This document shows, piece after piece, positions 26,653 through 34,487 of a DNA stretch of 64,000 nt. The DNA is taken from the NCBI RefSeq assembly GCF_015353075.1, contig NZ_CP064189.1:248001-312000 (forward strand), given 5' to 3'. Position 1 is the first letter of the stretch. Each line of letters opens with the position of its first letter. The DNA is from Rhizobium sp. 007 (GTDB taxonomy: Bacteria > Pseudomonadota > Alphaproteobacteria > Rhizobiales > Rhizobiaceae). The notes under the pieces are model-generated. The model saw only the letters and a program-made list of their open reading frames with translations, was not told the origin of the DNA and ran no database searches. The position numbers and the translations under genes are program-made.

Positions 26653-26686
26653 CGCAAAAGTCGGTCCAGAAATCCCGACTTTTGCG
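26653..26686 (+). terminator. Perfect 12-bp stem hairpin after ParA-like gene
   Basis: CGCAAAAGTCGG (26653-26664) pairs perfectly with CCGACTTTTGCG (26675-26686) across a 10-nt loop, 14 bp after the stop codon. There is no T-run, so it may be a processing or attenuation hairpin or a binding site rather than a strong intrinsic terminator. Confidence 0.45.
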
Positions 26687-26711
26687 CCAGAATTTCGAAG
26701 TCGAGGGGCAA

Positions 26712-26745
26712 TTTTCCTGTAGATTTTGTTTTCCTGTAGATTTTG
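26712..26745 (+). repeat. Two tandem copies of a 17-bp sequence
   Basis: TTTTCCTGTAGATTTTG occurs twice head to tail with no gap, 29 bp before the small gene at 26775. The phase of 17 bp and the position suggest a double operator or an iteron-like site for the ParA or small protein; this is inference. Confidence 0.7.
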
Positions 26746-26774
26746 CCGTCACAAGGCCAGGATGACGATGCATC

Positions 26775-27035
26775 ATGACATCGCCAGTCAGCGCACTGCC
26801 GCTGACCTCCGCAATCTATTTGGTCAGGAGGCTGGAACGCGGCGACCTCGCCCGTGATATCTACAAGCGTAGCGCTTCTATCAACCGCATAGACGCACGG
26901 GAGAGAGCATTTGCCGCGATGTGGGATTATGAGGCCAAGGGCTTCGTGGTGAACAGTCCCGGCTCCCGTGGTGGTGCAGGGTGGGCGCTTTCAATGAAAG
27001 GAGCCGCCTTGATCAAGGAATGTATGCGTGGCTGA
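26775..27035 (+). CDS. Small protein (86 aa), possible winged-helix
   Basis: An 86-residue basic protein of unknown family. The C-terminal half (AAMWDYEAKGFVVNSPGSRG then WALSMKGAALIKE) has the alternating pattern of a winged-helix wing and last helix, so a DNA-binding repressor is possible. The ATG at 26775 lies just after a 17-bp tandem repeat that could be its operator. It overlaps the alternative start of the TIR frame, so the two would be co-transcribed. No signal peptide or membrane segment. Confidence 0.5.
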   Translation: MTSPVSALPLTSAIYLVRRLERGDLARDIYKRSASINRIDARERAFAAMWDYEAKGFVVNSPGSRGGAGWALSMKGAALIKECMRG

Positions 27036-27712
27036 ATCCCCATCAGCGTTTAAGTTTTCCAGAAAAGGCACGGAAGAGAGATGGGCATGGCGAAACAGCA
27101 CGACGTATTATCAGTCACGCCTCACCCGACAAAGACAGTTTTGTTCGGCCCTTTGCCGAGGCCTTGCGCCGACTAGGCGTCAACGTCTGGTACGACGAGT
27201 TCTCGATTGGCCTTGGCGACAGCATAGCCGGGGCGATCGACAAGGGTATCGCGCAGTCTGCCTTTGGCATCGTTGTCATCAGCCCCGCATTCACCAAACG
27301 GAAATGGACACAGCACGAATTGCACGCGCTAATTGGCCTTAATGTGGAGGAAGACCGGAAAATTGTGCCGATTTGGTTGGGCGTGACGAGAGCTGACGTC
27401 GCTGCGCTCAGCCCGTCCCTGGCAGACAAGATGGCAATCGACACTCAGCACATCGACGTCGACGAGGCAGCGATACAAATTCTCCGCCTCGTTAGGCCTG
27501 ATCTTTACAGCCTGCATCCCCGCGCCGAACTCGAAGAGATGGCGAGTGGGGCGACGCTCCAAAAACTGCAGAGCGAGATTGAAGAGCTGCGCGAGCAGAT
27601 GGAGGACCTGCAGGAGCAAATCGAAGAGTACCAGTGCCCCTATTGTGGATCTGGTCTATCCGACAGGATTCACGCGCGCCGGCCGACCCTGAAGAAAAAC
27701 ATTGGGACATGA
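27020..27712 (+). CDS. TIR-domain protein with coiled coil and zinc ribbon (start probably frameshifted)
   Basis: The frame encodes a TIR_2 domain (ISHASPDKDSFVRPFAEALR, NVWYDEFSIGLGDS, VVISPAF) with the putative NADase glutamate E100 in KWTQHELHAL. A coiled coil (KLQSEIEELREQMEDLQEQ) and a CPYC zinc half-site follow. The natural start appears to be ATG 27087, which has a GAAGAGAG ribosome site and reads MAKQHDV in another frame. One missing base near 27107 would join it to ISHAS. The only in-frame ATG is 27020, with a poor ribosome site and an unnatural N-terminus. Bacterial TIR proteins act in antiphage defence by cleaving NAD+. As it stands the gene may be weak or dead, unless the missing base is a sequencing error. 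Confidence 0.7.
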   Translation: MYAWLNPHQRLSFPEKARKRDGHGETARRIISHASPDKDSFVRPFAEALRRLGVNVWYDEFSIGLGDSIAGAIDKGIAQSAFGIVVISPAFTKRKWTQHELHALIGLNVEEDRKIVPIWLGVTRADVAALSPSLADKMAIDTQHIDVDEAAIQILRLVRPDLYSLHPRAELEEMASGATLQKLQSEIEELREQMEDLQEQIEEYQCPYCGSGLSDRIHARRPTLKKNIGT

Positions 27713-27948
27713 GGGAAACGTTTGAGTGCGGATTTCAGCGCTTCGGCGGGGCTATTGAGAGCCTATGCACAAAAGACCCACGTTTTCCTAAGTTCGAAAG
27801 CTACGAAATCATCTGTTTTGCGCCACAGACGGAGCGGGATCAATGGGAGTGCCACGCTCGGCCGAAGACGGAGATGGCCAGGAAGGCGTCAATCCAAAGC
27901 TCTTCCGGAAAAGCCGAAGAGGAGGAGCCCGCCGGAGGCTCGGCCTGA
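27709..27948 (+). CDS. Small hypothetical protein (79 aa), overlapping TIR stop
   Basis: The ATG at 27709 overlaps the TIR stop codon as ATGA, the classic arrangement of translational coupling. The 79-residue product starts MRETFECGFQRFGGAIESL, with four cysteines in the first 48 residues and a charged, low-complexity tail. No family was recognised. The coupling suggests a partner of the TIR protein. From 27949 to 28081 nothing is seen. Confidence 0.4.
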   Translation: MRETFECGFQRFGGAIESLCTKDPRFPKFESYEIICFAPQTERDQWECHARPKTEMARKASIQSSSGKAEEEEPAGGSA

Positions 27949-28081
27949 ACTACGAATATCGCGCTGGCAAGATCAATAACCGCGAATGGAACGAAAGGCT
28001 TTTTGGCCGTGGCGGTTGATCTGTAACCCAAGGCGATCCGGGCAGATGGCGAAGCCTGCGCGGCAAACCGCGCGGCACCTT

Positions 28082-28324
28082 TCAGTTCCCATTCCCGAAG
28101 TCAATTTCGATAGGATCGATGAAGTCTCGGTCTATGAGGGACTTGAGCAGCAAAGCCGCTCTCTCGTGGTCGATTTCGACCTGCTTCGCAATCTCCTTTA
28201 CCTGAATTGGAGATGCAGTCCCACGAAGGCGATGAAGCGCGACCATGACAGCAAGCTCGTCAATCCGGATATTCCGTTGCTCTGGTGTAAGCACGCGTAG
28301 GGCGCGCCGTTCCGCAATGCGCAT
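28082..28324 (-). CDS. Small hypothetical protein (80 aa), winged-helix-like
   Basis: An 80-residue frame starting within the last bases of the 528-bp duplicated block, 20 bp after the stop of the 149-residue protein gene. The sequence (ELAVMVALHRLRG then IQVKEIAKQVEIDHERAALLLKSLIDRDFI) has the spacing of a winged-helix DNA-binding domain. In the other copy of the duplicated block a different gene follows. Function unknown. Confidence 0.5.
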   Translation of the reverse strand: MRIAERRALRVLTPEQRNIRIDELAVMVALHRLRGTASPIQVKEIAKQVEIDHERAALLLKSLIDRDFIDPIEIDFGNGN

Positions 28325-28849
28325 TCAATCGTTCCCAGCTTCGCTCACAAATCCAAGACCGAATTCATCTCATGCGGGGCTAAAGTACCGCGTGTCGCGA
28401 TCAGATAAGCCACCATATAGGTCAGCTTTTGCCTTGATTCGCGAGTGGTCCGCGGCAAGTAACTGACGATCGCCAGCCGGCCAGCTTCTTCGTCTCGAGC
28501 AAGGTCCAGCAGTCCCTCTGCATCGGCGACGCTCCCAACCCCACCGACTGTCCTGCGTTCATCCCACGCACGAACGGCATCCGCGGTCGCCAATTGCGCC
28601 GCGATATGCCGTTCCATCAACTCACCAAGGGAAACCGCAGTTTCCGCCCTATTCTCTTCTTTGTGTCCGGCCCCACCCGACGGCCCCATGATTTCTACAT
28701 AAGAAATGCCGTCGGACACTAACGCACTCAAAGCCGTCCGAAGGGTTGAAGGAAAGTAACCCCTACGGGATCGAAGCGAATCCGAAATTAACATCCCAAA
28801 ATCCACCTGTTGTCCGCGCCAATCTGCAGGCGCTACCACGTTGCATTTA
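28321..28849 (-). repeat. 528-bp duplicated block, copy 1 (inverted relative to copy 2)
   Basis: This block matches 35162-35688 in opposite orientation with only scattered differences (for example near the end of the encoded protein, SVLDL versus SILDS). Both ends are sharp: the match begins at AATGCAACG and stops after TTGAATGC. It carries the whole 149-residue gene. The two copies enclose a 6.3-kb region. Confidence 0.85.
28345..28794 (-). CDS. Hypothetical protein (149 aa), duplicated, copy 1
   Basis: A 149-residue soluble protein starting MLISDSLRSRRGYFP, with GISYVEIMGPSGGAGH and an acidic, alanine-rich helical middle (LATADAVRAWDERR). No family was recognised. I start at the ATG at 28794, preceded by AGGTGG, because longer versions need a TTG start outside the duplicated block. 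A near-identical copy lies at 35215-35664. Conservation of the reading frame between the copies supports real coding. Confidence 0.55.
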   Translation of the reverse strand: MLISDSLRSRRGYFPSTLRTALSALVSDGISYVEIMGPSGGAGHKEENRAETAVSLGELMERHIAAQLATADAVRAWDERRTVGGVGSVADAEGLLDLARDEEAGRLAIVSYLPRTTRESRQKLTYMVAYLIATRGTLAPHEMNSVLDL

Positions 28850-28926
28850 AACGCATTGATTGAGGACGAAGGCACGATAAGGTAAGAAATCAAACGAAAC
28901 CAAACGAAATCAGAGCCAGCAAGTCT

Positions 28927-30072
28927 TTGTTAAAAAATGGAAAGTTTTTTCTCCCTCCACCGAAGGACGGGAGTGATTTCAAAGAATTATTCAAGCGATT
29001 AGCCGCGGCCGGAGCAGGGCGGCCATTAGGTAGCGATGGTTTTCCTGCAGGGCCATGGACGCCCGAGCTTCTTGCAGAGGCGATTTCACAGATAGATTCC
29101 AATCGGATTGGGGTCGATCTCCGAACGGTGCAGCTTTGGTTTCAAGAGAACGAGAAGGGAATTAGCACGGCCAACATTCGTTGGCTGGCAAGGATTTTTG
29201 GGTGCGATGATCCGGGGGCAACCAGCGAATGGCAGATGGAGCTTGGTGCCGCGCAATCTCGGTTAACGGCCAAGAGACGAGATTTGAAGAAATCAGGAGG
29301 CGGCGCTGCGCTAGCGGTTCCAGAAATCTCATCGACTGCAACCGTCGAGGATGAGGCAGAGTCCCGGGCAGAGCTGGCCCTAATACCTGATAGCAACAGG
29401 CCGAGTCGGCGTTTCAGCTTGGCACGGAGATCGGAAGCGCTTTTTTCTAGCGGATCGCCCTTGAATTTGCCCGCGTCGGTATTTGCAGGTGCCACAGCCC
29501 TTGGCTTCTTGTCGTACATCACGGGCATTCACAGCGCCACTTACGTCCGGGCGGATGGCGTCGTGAAGCAGGTTGGGTTTCTTTGGGCACCGAATTGGAC
29601 ATTCCTCTTCATGGTGCTTTTACCACTGTTTTTTGCGATCGCAATAGAGCTGTTGGTCTTCTGGAAATACGAAGTGCGCTTAAAGCTTGTGGCCCAGGGC
29701 GACAGGATGGAAAGCGAAGATGCTTGGGCGCGAAACGTCGAAGCTTCTTCGTATACATATTGGGCGGTTTTCTTGATTTGTGTATTGTTCGCCGGTCTTT
29801 TTCAGTGGATCGGCGTGTGCTTGATCCCATTGATGAACGGCGGTGATGACTACGCGACGAGTTGGGGCACGTTGGCTATTGTGCGCCCTGAAGTTATATC
29901 GGTGCCAATGTCGATTGTGTTCACCGCTCTCGCATATCTATACATGTGCCTATGCTTTTATCTGTTCTTCGCAGGTCTCATTTTGCTTCACACGATGGTC
30001 CGCATCGGAATGCTGCTCGGGATATATGGCCTCTGTGACCCAGGGTTTGGGCGTGGAGACCGAGTGAGGTAG
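28927..30072 (+). CDS. Predicted inner-membrane protein with N-terminal soluble domain (381 aa)
   Basis: Residues 1-110 look like a small alpha-helical, HTH-like domain (ISTANIRWLARIFGCDDP), then a low-complexity linker, then about four membrane helices (FAGATALGFLSYITG, FLFMVLLPLFFAIAIELLVF, YWAVFLICVLFAGLFQWIG, VFTALAYLYMCLCFYLFFAG). No family was recognised. There is no ATG at the beginning; a TTG at 28927 is the longest choice, and the 5' end may have been cut near the repeat junction at 28849. A 60-codon frame follows 9 bp later and is truncated by an IS3 element. Confidence 0.55.
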   Translation: MLKNGKFFLPPPKDGSDFKELFKRLAAAGAGRPLGSDGFPAGPWTPELLAEAISQIDSNRIGVDLRTVQLWFQENEKGISTANIRWLARIFGCDDPGATSEWQMELGAAQSRLTAKRRDLKKSGGGAALAVPEISSTATVEDEAESRAELALIPDSNRPSRRFSLARRSEALFSSGSPLNLPASVFAGATALGFLSYITGIHSATYVRADGVVKQVGFLWAPNWTFLFMVLLPLFFAIAIELLVFWKYEVRLKLVAQGDRMESEDAWARNVEASSYTYWAVFLICVLFAGLFQWIGVCLIPLMNGGDDYATSWGTLAIVRPEVISVPMSIVFTALAYLYMCLCFYLFFAGLILLHTMVRIGMLLGIYGLCDPGFGRGDRVR

Positions 30073-30081
30073 GAAATCAGA

Positions 30082-30264
30082 GTGTATCATAGTTGGCTTG
30101 ATCGTTGGGATGAGCGGCGGGCGCGGCGCGGCGAAGAGGGGAAGGAGAGAACGGGCCTCGTCCTTGACGGGGAACGCGCCTTTCCAGGCGCCAAGAAGAT
30201 AACAAGTCTCGAGGAGTTTTGTGTTCTTGCGGACCAGGCCGCTGACCTTGCCCCGTTGAAATAA
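30082..30264 (+). pseudogene. 5' fragment of a small gene truncated by IS3 insertion
   Basis: A GTG start at 30082, 9 bp after the membrane-protein stop, opens VYHSWLDRWDERRARR and continues to LEEFCVLADQA before entering the left end of the IS3 element at 30243, so the last residues are IS-encoded. It was probably a co-transcribed partner of the membrane protein. Function unknown. Confidence 0.5.
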
Positions 30265-30306
30265 TCCATTTTGAAGTAAGCTCTGGCTCATTGAGAGGAC
30301 CAGAGA

Positions 30307-30573
30307 ATGAAGCGCAACCGTTTCACAGACGAACAGATCATCGGCATATTGAAGGAGCACGAGGCAGGTACGCCGGTCTCGGAGCTTTGCCGCAAGCACG
30401 GTGTCAGCGACGCCAGCATCTACAAGTGGAAAGCCAAGTTCGGCGGCATGGACGTGTCCGAAGCCAAGCGGCTGAAGACGCTGGAGGACGAGAACGCGAA
30501 GCTGAAGCGGCTGCTGGCGGATGCCATGCTCGACAATGCAGCTTTGAAGGACCTTTTGGGAAAGAAGTGGTGA
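30307..30573 (+). CDS. IS3-family transposase OrfA
   Basis: An 88-residue OrfA of the IS407-like group. It has an HTH_Tnp_1 domain ([17 protein letters not shown] and [16 protein letters not shown]) and a C-terminal leucine-zipper coiled coil ([17 protein letters not shown]). It overlaps the start of orfB, where IS3 elements normally use a -1 ribosomal frameshift to make the OrfAB transposase. It appears intact. Confidence 0.93.
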   Translation: MKRNRFTDEQIIGILKEHEAGTPVSELCRKHGVSDASIYKWKAKFGGMDVSEAKRLKTLEDENAKLKRLLADAMLDNAALKDLLGKKW

Positions 30574-31478
30574 CGCCCGCAGCCCAGCGAAATGCTGTCG
30601 CGCATCTGATGAGCCAACATGGGATGAGCGAACGGCGGGCGTGTAAAGCCATCGGCTTTTGCCGAATGACGATCCATTATGAAACCAGGCCCAGCGACGA
30701 TCATGGCCTTCGCGAGCGAATGAAGGCGCTGGCACATGAACGCCGCCGCTTTGGATATCGACGCATTCATGTGCTGCTCAGACGCGAGGGACACCTTGTG
30801 AACCACAAGAAGCTCTTCCGGCTCTATCGGGAGGAGAAGCTGACCGTGCGCAAGCGTGGCGGGCGTAAGCGAGCGATAGGCACCCGAGCGCCGATGTTGA
30901 TCCCGACGGCTGCCAATGATCGTTGGTCGCTGGACTTCGTGTCGGATCAACTCACCGATGGCCGCAGGTTCCGGATTCTGACGGTCGTGGATGACTGCAC
31001 AAGGGAATGCCTGGCTCTCGTCGCCGATACTTCGCTGTCCGGCCTGCGGGTCGCCCGTGAGCTGGATCGGATCATGGAGAAACGTGGCAAGCCCAGGATG
31101 ATCGTCAGCGACAACGGCAGCGAATTCACCAGCAACGCCATTCTGCAATGGACGGATCGGGGCAAGGTGGATTGGCATTACATTGCCCCAGGCAAGCCGG
31201 TCCAGAACGCCTTCATCGAAAGCTTCAACGGACGGCTCCGCGACGAGTTCTTGAACGAGACGCTCTTCTCATCATTGACTCAAGCCCGATCCGCTCTTTC
31301 AAACTGGCGCGTGGATTACAACGATCACCGGCCGCACTCGAGCATCGGCTGGATGACACCTGCCGAATTCGCTCAGACTATCGACCCGCGACGTGATGCG
31401 GTGCTGCGCAGCCGAAATGGCTCCGCACCGCAACCCGCCGCTACCGCCATAAATGCAGCAACCAAAAACATGGGGTAA
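30570..31478 (+). CDS. IS3-family transposase OrfB (rve integrase core)
   Basis: A 302-residue DDE catalytic subunit with all three acidic residues in view: D in [12 protein letters not shown] in [10 protein letters not shown] and E in [18 protein letters not shown] at 30570 overlaps the orfA stop. The C-terminus ([13 protein letters not shown]) is normal for the family, so the protein is intact although the right IS end is lost. Confidence 0.93.
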   Translation: MTPAAQRNAVAHLMSQHGMSERRACKAIGFCRMTIHYETRPSDDHGLRERMKALAHERRRFGYRRIHVLLRREGHLVNHKKLFRLYREEKLTVRKRGGRKRAIGTRAPMLIPTAANDRWSLDFVSDQLTDGRRFRILTVVDDCTRECLALVADTSLSGLRVARELDRIMEKRGKPRMIVSDNGSEFTSNAILQWTDRGKVDWHYIAPGKPVQNAFIESFNGRLRDEFLNETLFSSLTQARSALSNWRVDYNDHRPHSSIGWMTPAEFAQTIDPRRDAVLRSRNGSAPQPAATAINAATKNMG

Positions 31479-31512
31479 TCGCGGCGCGATCGTCCCAGGC
31501 CATTTTTAGAAT

Positions 31513-32648
31513 GATGGCTGGCGAGGGTGGTTGCCCCCGATAAGATGGATATACGGGCTCACGATTGGAACCGGGCCCAAACATCAAATGGAGGCAACCG
31601 TGGACCAATATATAGGGCTGGACATTTCATTAAAAGATACCGCGATTTCGATCCGACAAGACGGGAAGCGGATATGGCGCGGGAAGTGCCCTTCTGATCC
31701 AAAGCTCTTGGCGCAGGTGATCCGCAAGCACGCCCCGCACGCCAAGCGCGTTGTGTTTGAAACGGGGCCATTGTCGACGTGGTTCTATCATGCACTGATG
31801 GCCGAAGGGGTTCCCGCGATCTGCATCGAAGCGCGGCACGCGCAAAAGGTCTTGAACGAGACGCTCAACAAGACCGACGCCAATGATGCGGATGGATTGG
31901 CCCAGTTAGCCGAAGCCGGGTTCTACAAGGCGGTCCGGGTAAAGGCGTTCGACAGCATGCTGACGCGCACCCTGGTGGCGGCTCGCAATCAGCTTCTGAG
32001 CATCTCGACCCAGCTCAGCAACCAGATCCGCGGCCTGACGAAGACGTTCGGTCTCATCATTCCCCAAGGAACAGGTCGGGTATTTGATGGCAAGGTAAGG
32101 GAACTTTTGGATGGGAATGACGGCCTGGCACGGATCATATTGCCTCTGCTCGATGCGTGGCGCGACATACGCAAGCGGGCGGCTGATCTCGATCGCCAAT
32201 TGCTCGCAGCGGCGCGACAGAGTCAGGCGACGAAGCTTTTAATGACGATTCCGGGTATCGGCGCCGTCACGGCGGTATCCTACGTTGCAGCGATTGAAGA
32301 TCCAGATAATTTCAAAACGTCGCGCTCGGTTGGCGCCTGGCTTGGATTGACAACGCGGCGTTACCAGTCTGGCGAGGTCGATTATGACGGCCATATCTCG
32401 CGACGAGGCGACAACCATCTGCGGGGGCTGCTTTATGAAGCAGCAACGGTGATCCTCACGAGAACCAGAGCCAATAACGAAAGCCGCCTCAAGAGCTGGG
32501 GACTTAAGCTGCGTGAGCGGTTGGGCTTCAAGCGCGCCGCAGTGGCCGTCGCCCGAAAGCTCGCGGTCATTATGCACAGCATGCTCAAGACAGGAGAAGT
32601 ATTCCATGCATCGGCTGGCGCCACAGCGTAAGCGACACGCCAGCCATC
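31513..32648 (+). mobile_element. IS110-family element, IS1111-like
   Basis: The transposase gene is bracketed by subterminal inverted repeats GATGGCTGGCG (31513-31523) and CGCCAGCCATC (32638-32648), the hallmark of the IS1111 subgroup. The outer ends cannot be fixed by eye. The short non-coding flanks (31479-31587 and 32632-about 32760) are where a guide (bridge/seek) RNA would be encoded. Confidence 0.7.
31588..32631 (+). CDS. IS110-family DEDD transposase
   Basis: A 347-residue recombinase with the RuvC-like DEDD N-terminal domain (YIGLDISLKDTAISI, VVFETGPLSTWF, NKTDANDADGLAQLA) and the C-terminal transposase_20 domain (LLMTIPGIGAVTAVSYVA, SVGAWLGLTTRRYQSG) that carries the nucleophilic serine region. 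The start at MEATVDQYIG follows an ATGGAGG ribosome site. It appears full length and intact. Confidence 0.93.
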   Translation: MEATVDQYIGLDISLKDTAISIRQDGKRIWRGKCPSDPKLLAQVIRKHAPHAKRVVFETGPLSTWFYHALMAEGVPAICIEARHAQKVLNETLNKTDANDADGLAQLAEAGFYKAVRVKAFDSMLTRTLVAARNQLLSISTQLSNQIRGLTKTFGLIIPQGTGRVFDGKVRELLDGNDGLARIILPLLDAWRDIRKRAADLDRQLLAAARQSQATKLLMTIPGIGAVTAVSYVAAIEDPDNFKTSRSVGAWLGLTTRRYQSGEVDYDGHISRRGDNHLRGLLYEAATVILTRTRANNESRLKSWGLKLRERLGFKRAAVAVARKLAVIMHSMLKTGEVFHASAGATA

Positions 32649-33084
32649 TCCCTCGGCGCGTCAAACCTGGTTTGAGGCACTGAGCGTCCCTGCTGCGGAC
32701 GTGGGTTGGATCATTCCGTTCCAGCGGCTGCACCTCATTTGAGCTGCGCCAAAAACATAGGAAGGTCCTACCTGCGAAGACCCATTATGCGGCGACACCT
32801 GTCGACCGCGAAGACAACCCTGCTCCCGGCACAGGATAGTTCTGATGGCAAGATGGTCGCTGAGGGGACCACCAACCATTCAATTTTACACCGTGTTCTC
32901 TTTCTCCGACGCGGTGACGATGCCGAGTGCAAAAAACCATCTTGACGAGTAGAGTGCGATTAGACAACCGCTGGAGCGAACTCAAAACTGGATAAAACTT
33001 GGGGGCAAGGTCACCGTGGCTGATCCAGCCTTCTTCGATGAGCCGAGTGGCAGCGATCAAGGCTTTCAAAGGCTAGATGGGTGG
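32649..33084. other. 436-bp stretch without a recognisable gene
   Basis: This lies between the IS1111-like element and the 297-bp miniature element. A minus-strand frame near 32900-33065 (KALIAATRLIEEGWISHGDL) looks protein-like but lacks an assigned family and is short. It is probably a remnant. Nothing else seen. Confidence 0.5.
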
Positions 33085-33381
33085 TGTCGTTTGGCAGTTA
33101 AACGTGAGAATGCGCCCGTTAGAGCAGCTCTTGGCAGTTAATTTGAGACGGTCCGCCCATGTTCCGCATTGACCAATTCTGATTTTAAGTGGTTGTAAAA
33201 ATTCCGATTTACTGGACGTGATCTGCTAGGATGGAAAGCTCCTGTCCTTGTGGCAAAATATCAAATTAGGTGCCAAATCACGAACTGAAATCTCAAATTT
33301 ACTGCTCGATCCAAATAGTGTGCCGTGCTATCTCGTTGAAATGCTTGCAGGCAGAGTCTCACGATTAACTGCAAAACGACA
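33085..33381 (+). mobile_element. 297-bp miniature element with IS21-like ends, copy 1
   Basis: It begins TGTCGTTTGGCAGTTAA and ends with the inverse (TTAACTGCAAAACGACA), giving terminal inverted repeats of about 25 bp with few mismatches. Internal GGCAGTTAA repeats resemble the multiple terminal repeats of IS21 elements. It has no transposase. An apparently identical copy lies at 56807-57103 and an isolated related end at 45556-45625. It is joined to the DHQ-synthase-II-like gene at 33382. No target duplication was evident. Confidence 0.8.
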
Positions 33382-33815
33382 TGAGCCACGCGCCGGACTT
33401 CTTCGGAGGAACTGGTCTCAAGAAGGATGCCATCAGCACCTCGCTCCAGCGCTTCGAAACTTAATGCGGCCTCTTCATAACTGCGCACGTGCTGAATTAC
33501 ATTTGATCTAGAAGCTAGGAGATTCTCCATCGGTATTACACGCCAATCGTCGCTATAAAGAATGACGGGGGCATTGCTATTCGAGGTTTTGAGCGTTTCG
33601 CCTATGTTTGTTCCGTCGAGGTATATCTCAAAAACATCGCTGCCTAAAATCATGTCGGCGTTAGGATCCGCAGAGATGATTTTCACACGGGCCAATTGCC
33701 TGATTTGGGATATATATTCTGGCTGAGCGAGGATGCCATTGAATCCTAATTCTATGGCGTCCATCACAACTTCTTTGTTCCAGGTTTTAACTGCGAGCCA
33801 AAATTCTCTAACCAT
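33382..33815 (-). pseudogene. 3-dehydroquinate synthase II (archaeal AroB'/GriH-like), truncated
   Basis: About 145 N-terminal residues of a DHQS-II family protein: REFWLAVKTWNKEVVMDAIE, the VKIISADPNAD strand, IPMENLLA and the block SYEEAALSFEALERGADGIL. The family is usually 330-370 residues. Here the gene runs into the 297-bp miniature element at 33381 and the catalytic C-terminal half is gone. In archaea the enzyme closes the ring to 3-dehydroquinate after ADH synthase; the bacterial homologue GriH makes 3-amino-4-hydroxybenzoate with GriI. It overlaps the end of the ADH-synthase-like gene by 8 bp, the same pairing as griI-griH. Confidence 0.78.
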
Positions 33816-34487
33816 GATAGATTTTTGCTTTCATGGTGCTGTCAATACTTTCGAGAATGAGGGCGATGTCTTCGTTCTGAAAGATGTTTCGACCGAATGA
33901 CACACCGGCAGCGCCCGCTTCGATTGCTTCCCTTACAACTAGAAGCATCTCATCCGCGGGTGATTTCAGGAAGCGGGATTCGGGGCCGCAATTTTTACGA
34001 AATCAGCACCGAGCTCAGCGGCAATAGTGCATAAATGACTCAGGGTCTCGGTGTCCCGTTGTTCGATCACTTCGCCGCTGGAATTGTAGGAACGGTGATA
34101 CATCATTGCTAGTAGTTTGAGATTCAACCTCGCGCACTGCTCTGCAGCGCTGCCTAAATCTCTGAGCATATTGCTCTGGTGTTCATTTCCGAGATTGACG
34201 TGCACGGAAACGCCATAAGCACCCATCGCCGCCACTTCCTGGGGCGTTGCAACCAGTACCTTCTCAAGCGAATCTCGGTAAGCCGCGGAAATATTTATGA
34301 AACAACGGGCTTCTCCGATGACGTTTTTGTGCCGGCGGAATGTGCCTTTGTTGACAACTAGGAAATCCACCGGTCCGTCGAGAATCTTACCCAACGTTTG
34401 TTCCATGTCATGCAATCCATGTATCGCTCCCATCGATATGCCGTGATCGAGCGCGACAAAGATGTATCTGGCGCTATGGTCCTTCAT
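33808..34487 (-). pseudogene. ADH synthase / GriI-like class I aldolase, frameshifted
   Basis: The first frame (34487-33966) gives a DeoC/LsrF/FbaB-like aldolase: IFVALDHGISMGAIHGL, DFLVVNKGTFRRH, GVSVHVNLGNEH, LGADFVKIAAP. A one-base loss near 33978 shifts it, and the sequence resumes as ESRFLKSPADEMLLVVREA, EAGAAGVSFGRNIF and a stop at 33808. The combined gene is about 226 codons, near the family size of 260. Family members make 2-amino-3,7-dideoxy-D-threo-hept-6-ulosonate from aspartate semialdehyde (AroA', GriI). The start ATG overlaps the end of the sulfotransferase frame, so the three genes formed one operon. Confidence 0.78.

Larger units (their letters stand above)
30243..31478 (+). 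mobile_element. IS3-family element (IS407-like), right end missing
   Basis: The left terminus begins TGACCTTGCCCCGTTGAAAT at 30243, followed by orfA and orfB. The expected inverted right terminus is not found after orfB. Instead an IS110-family element begins within about 35 bp. The copy is therefore one-ended and no longer mobile by itself. Confidence 0.75.

Noticed and set aside
33261..33381. C-terminal extension of the DHQS-II-like frame into the 297-bp element
   Set aside because: These residues are encoded by the mobile element, as its second copy shows; they are not part of the original protein.
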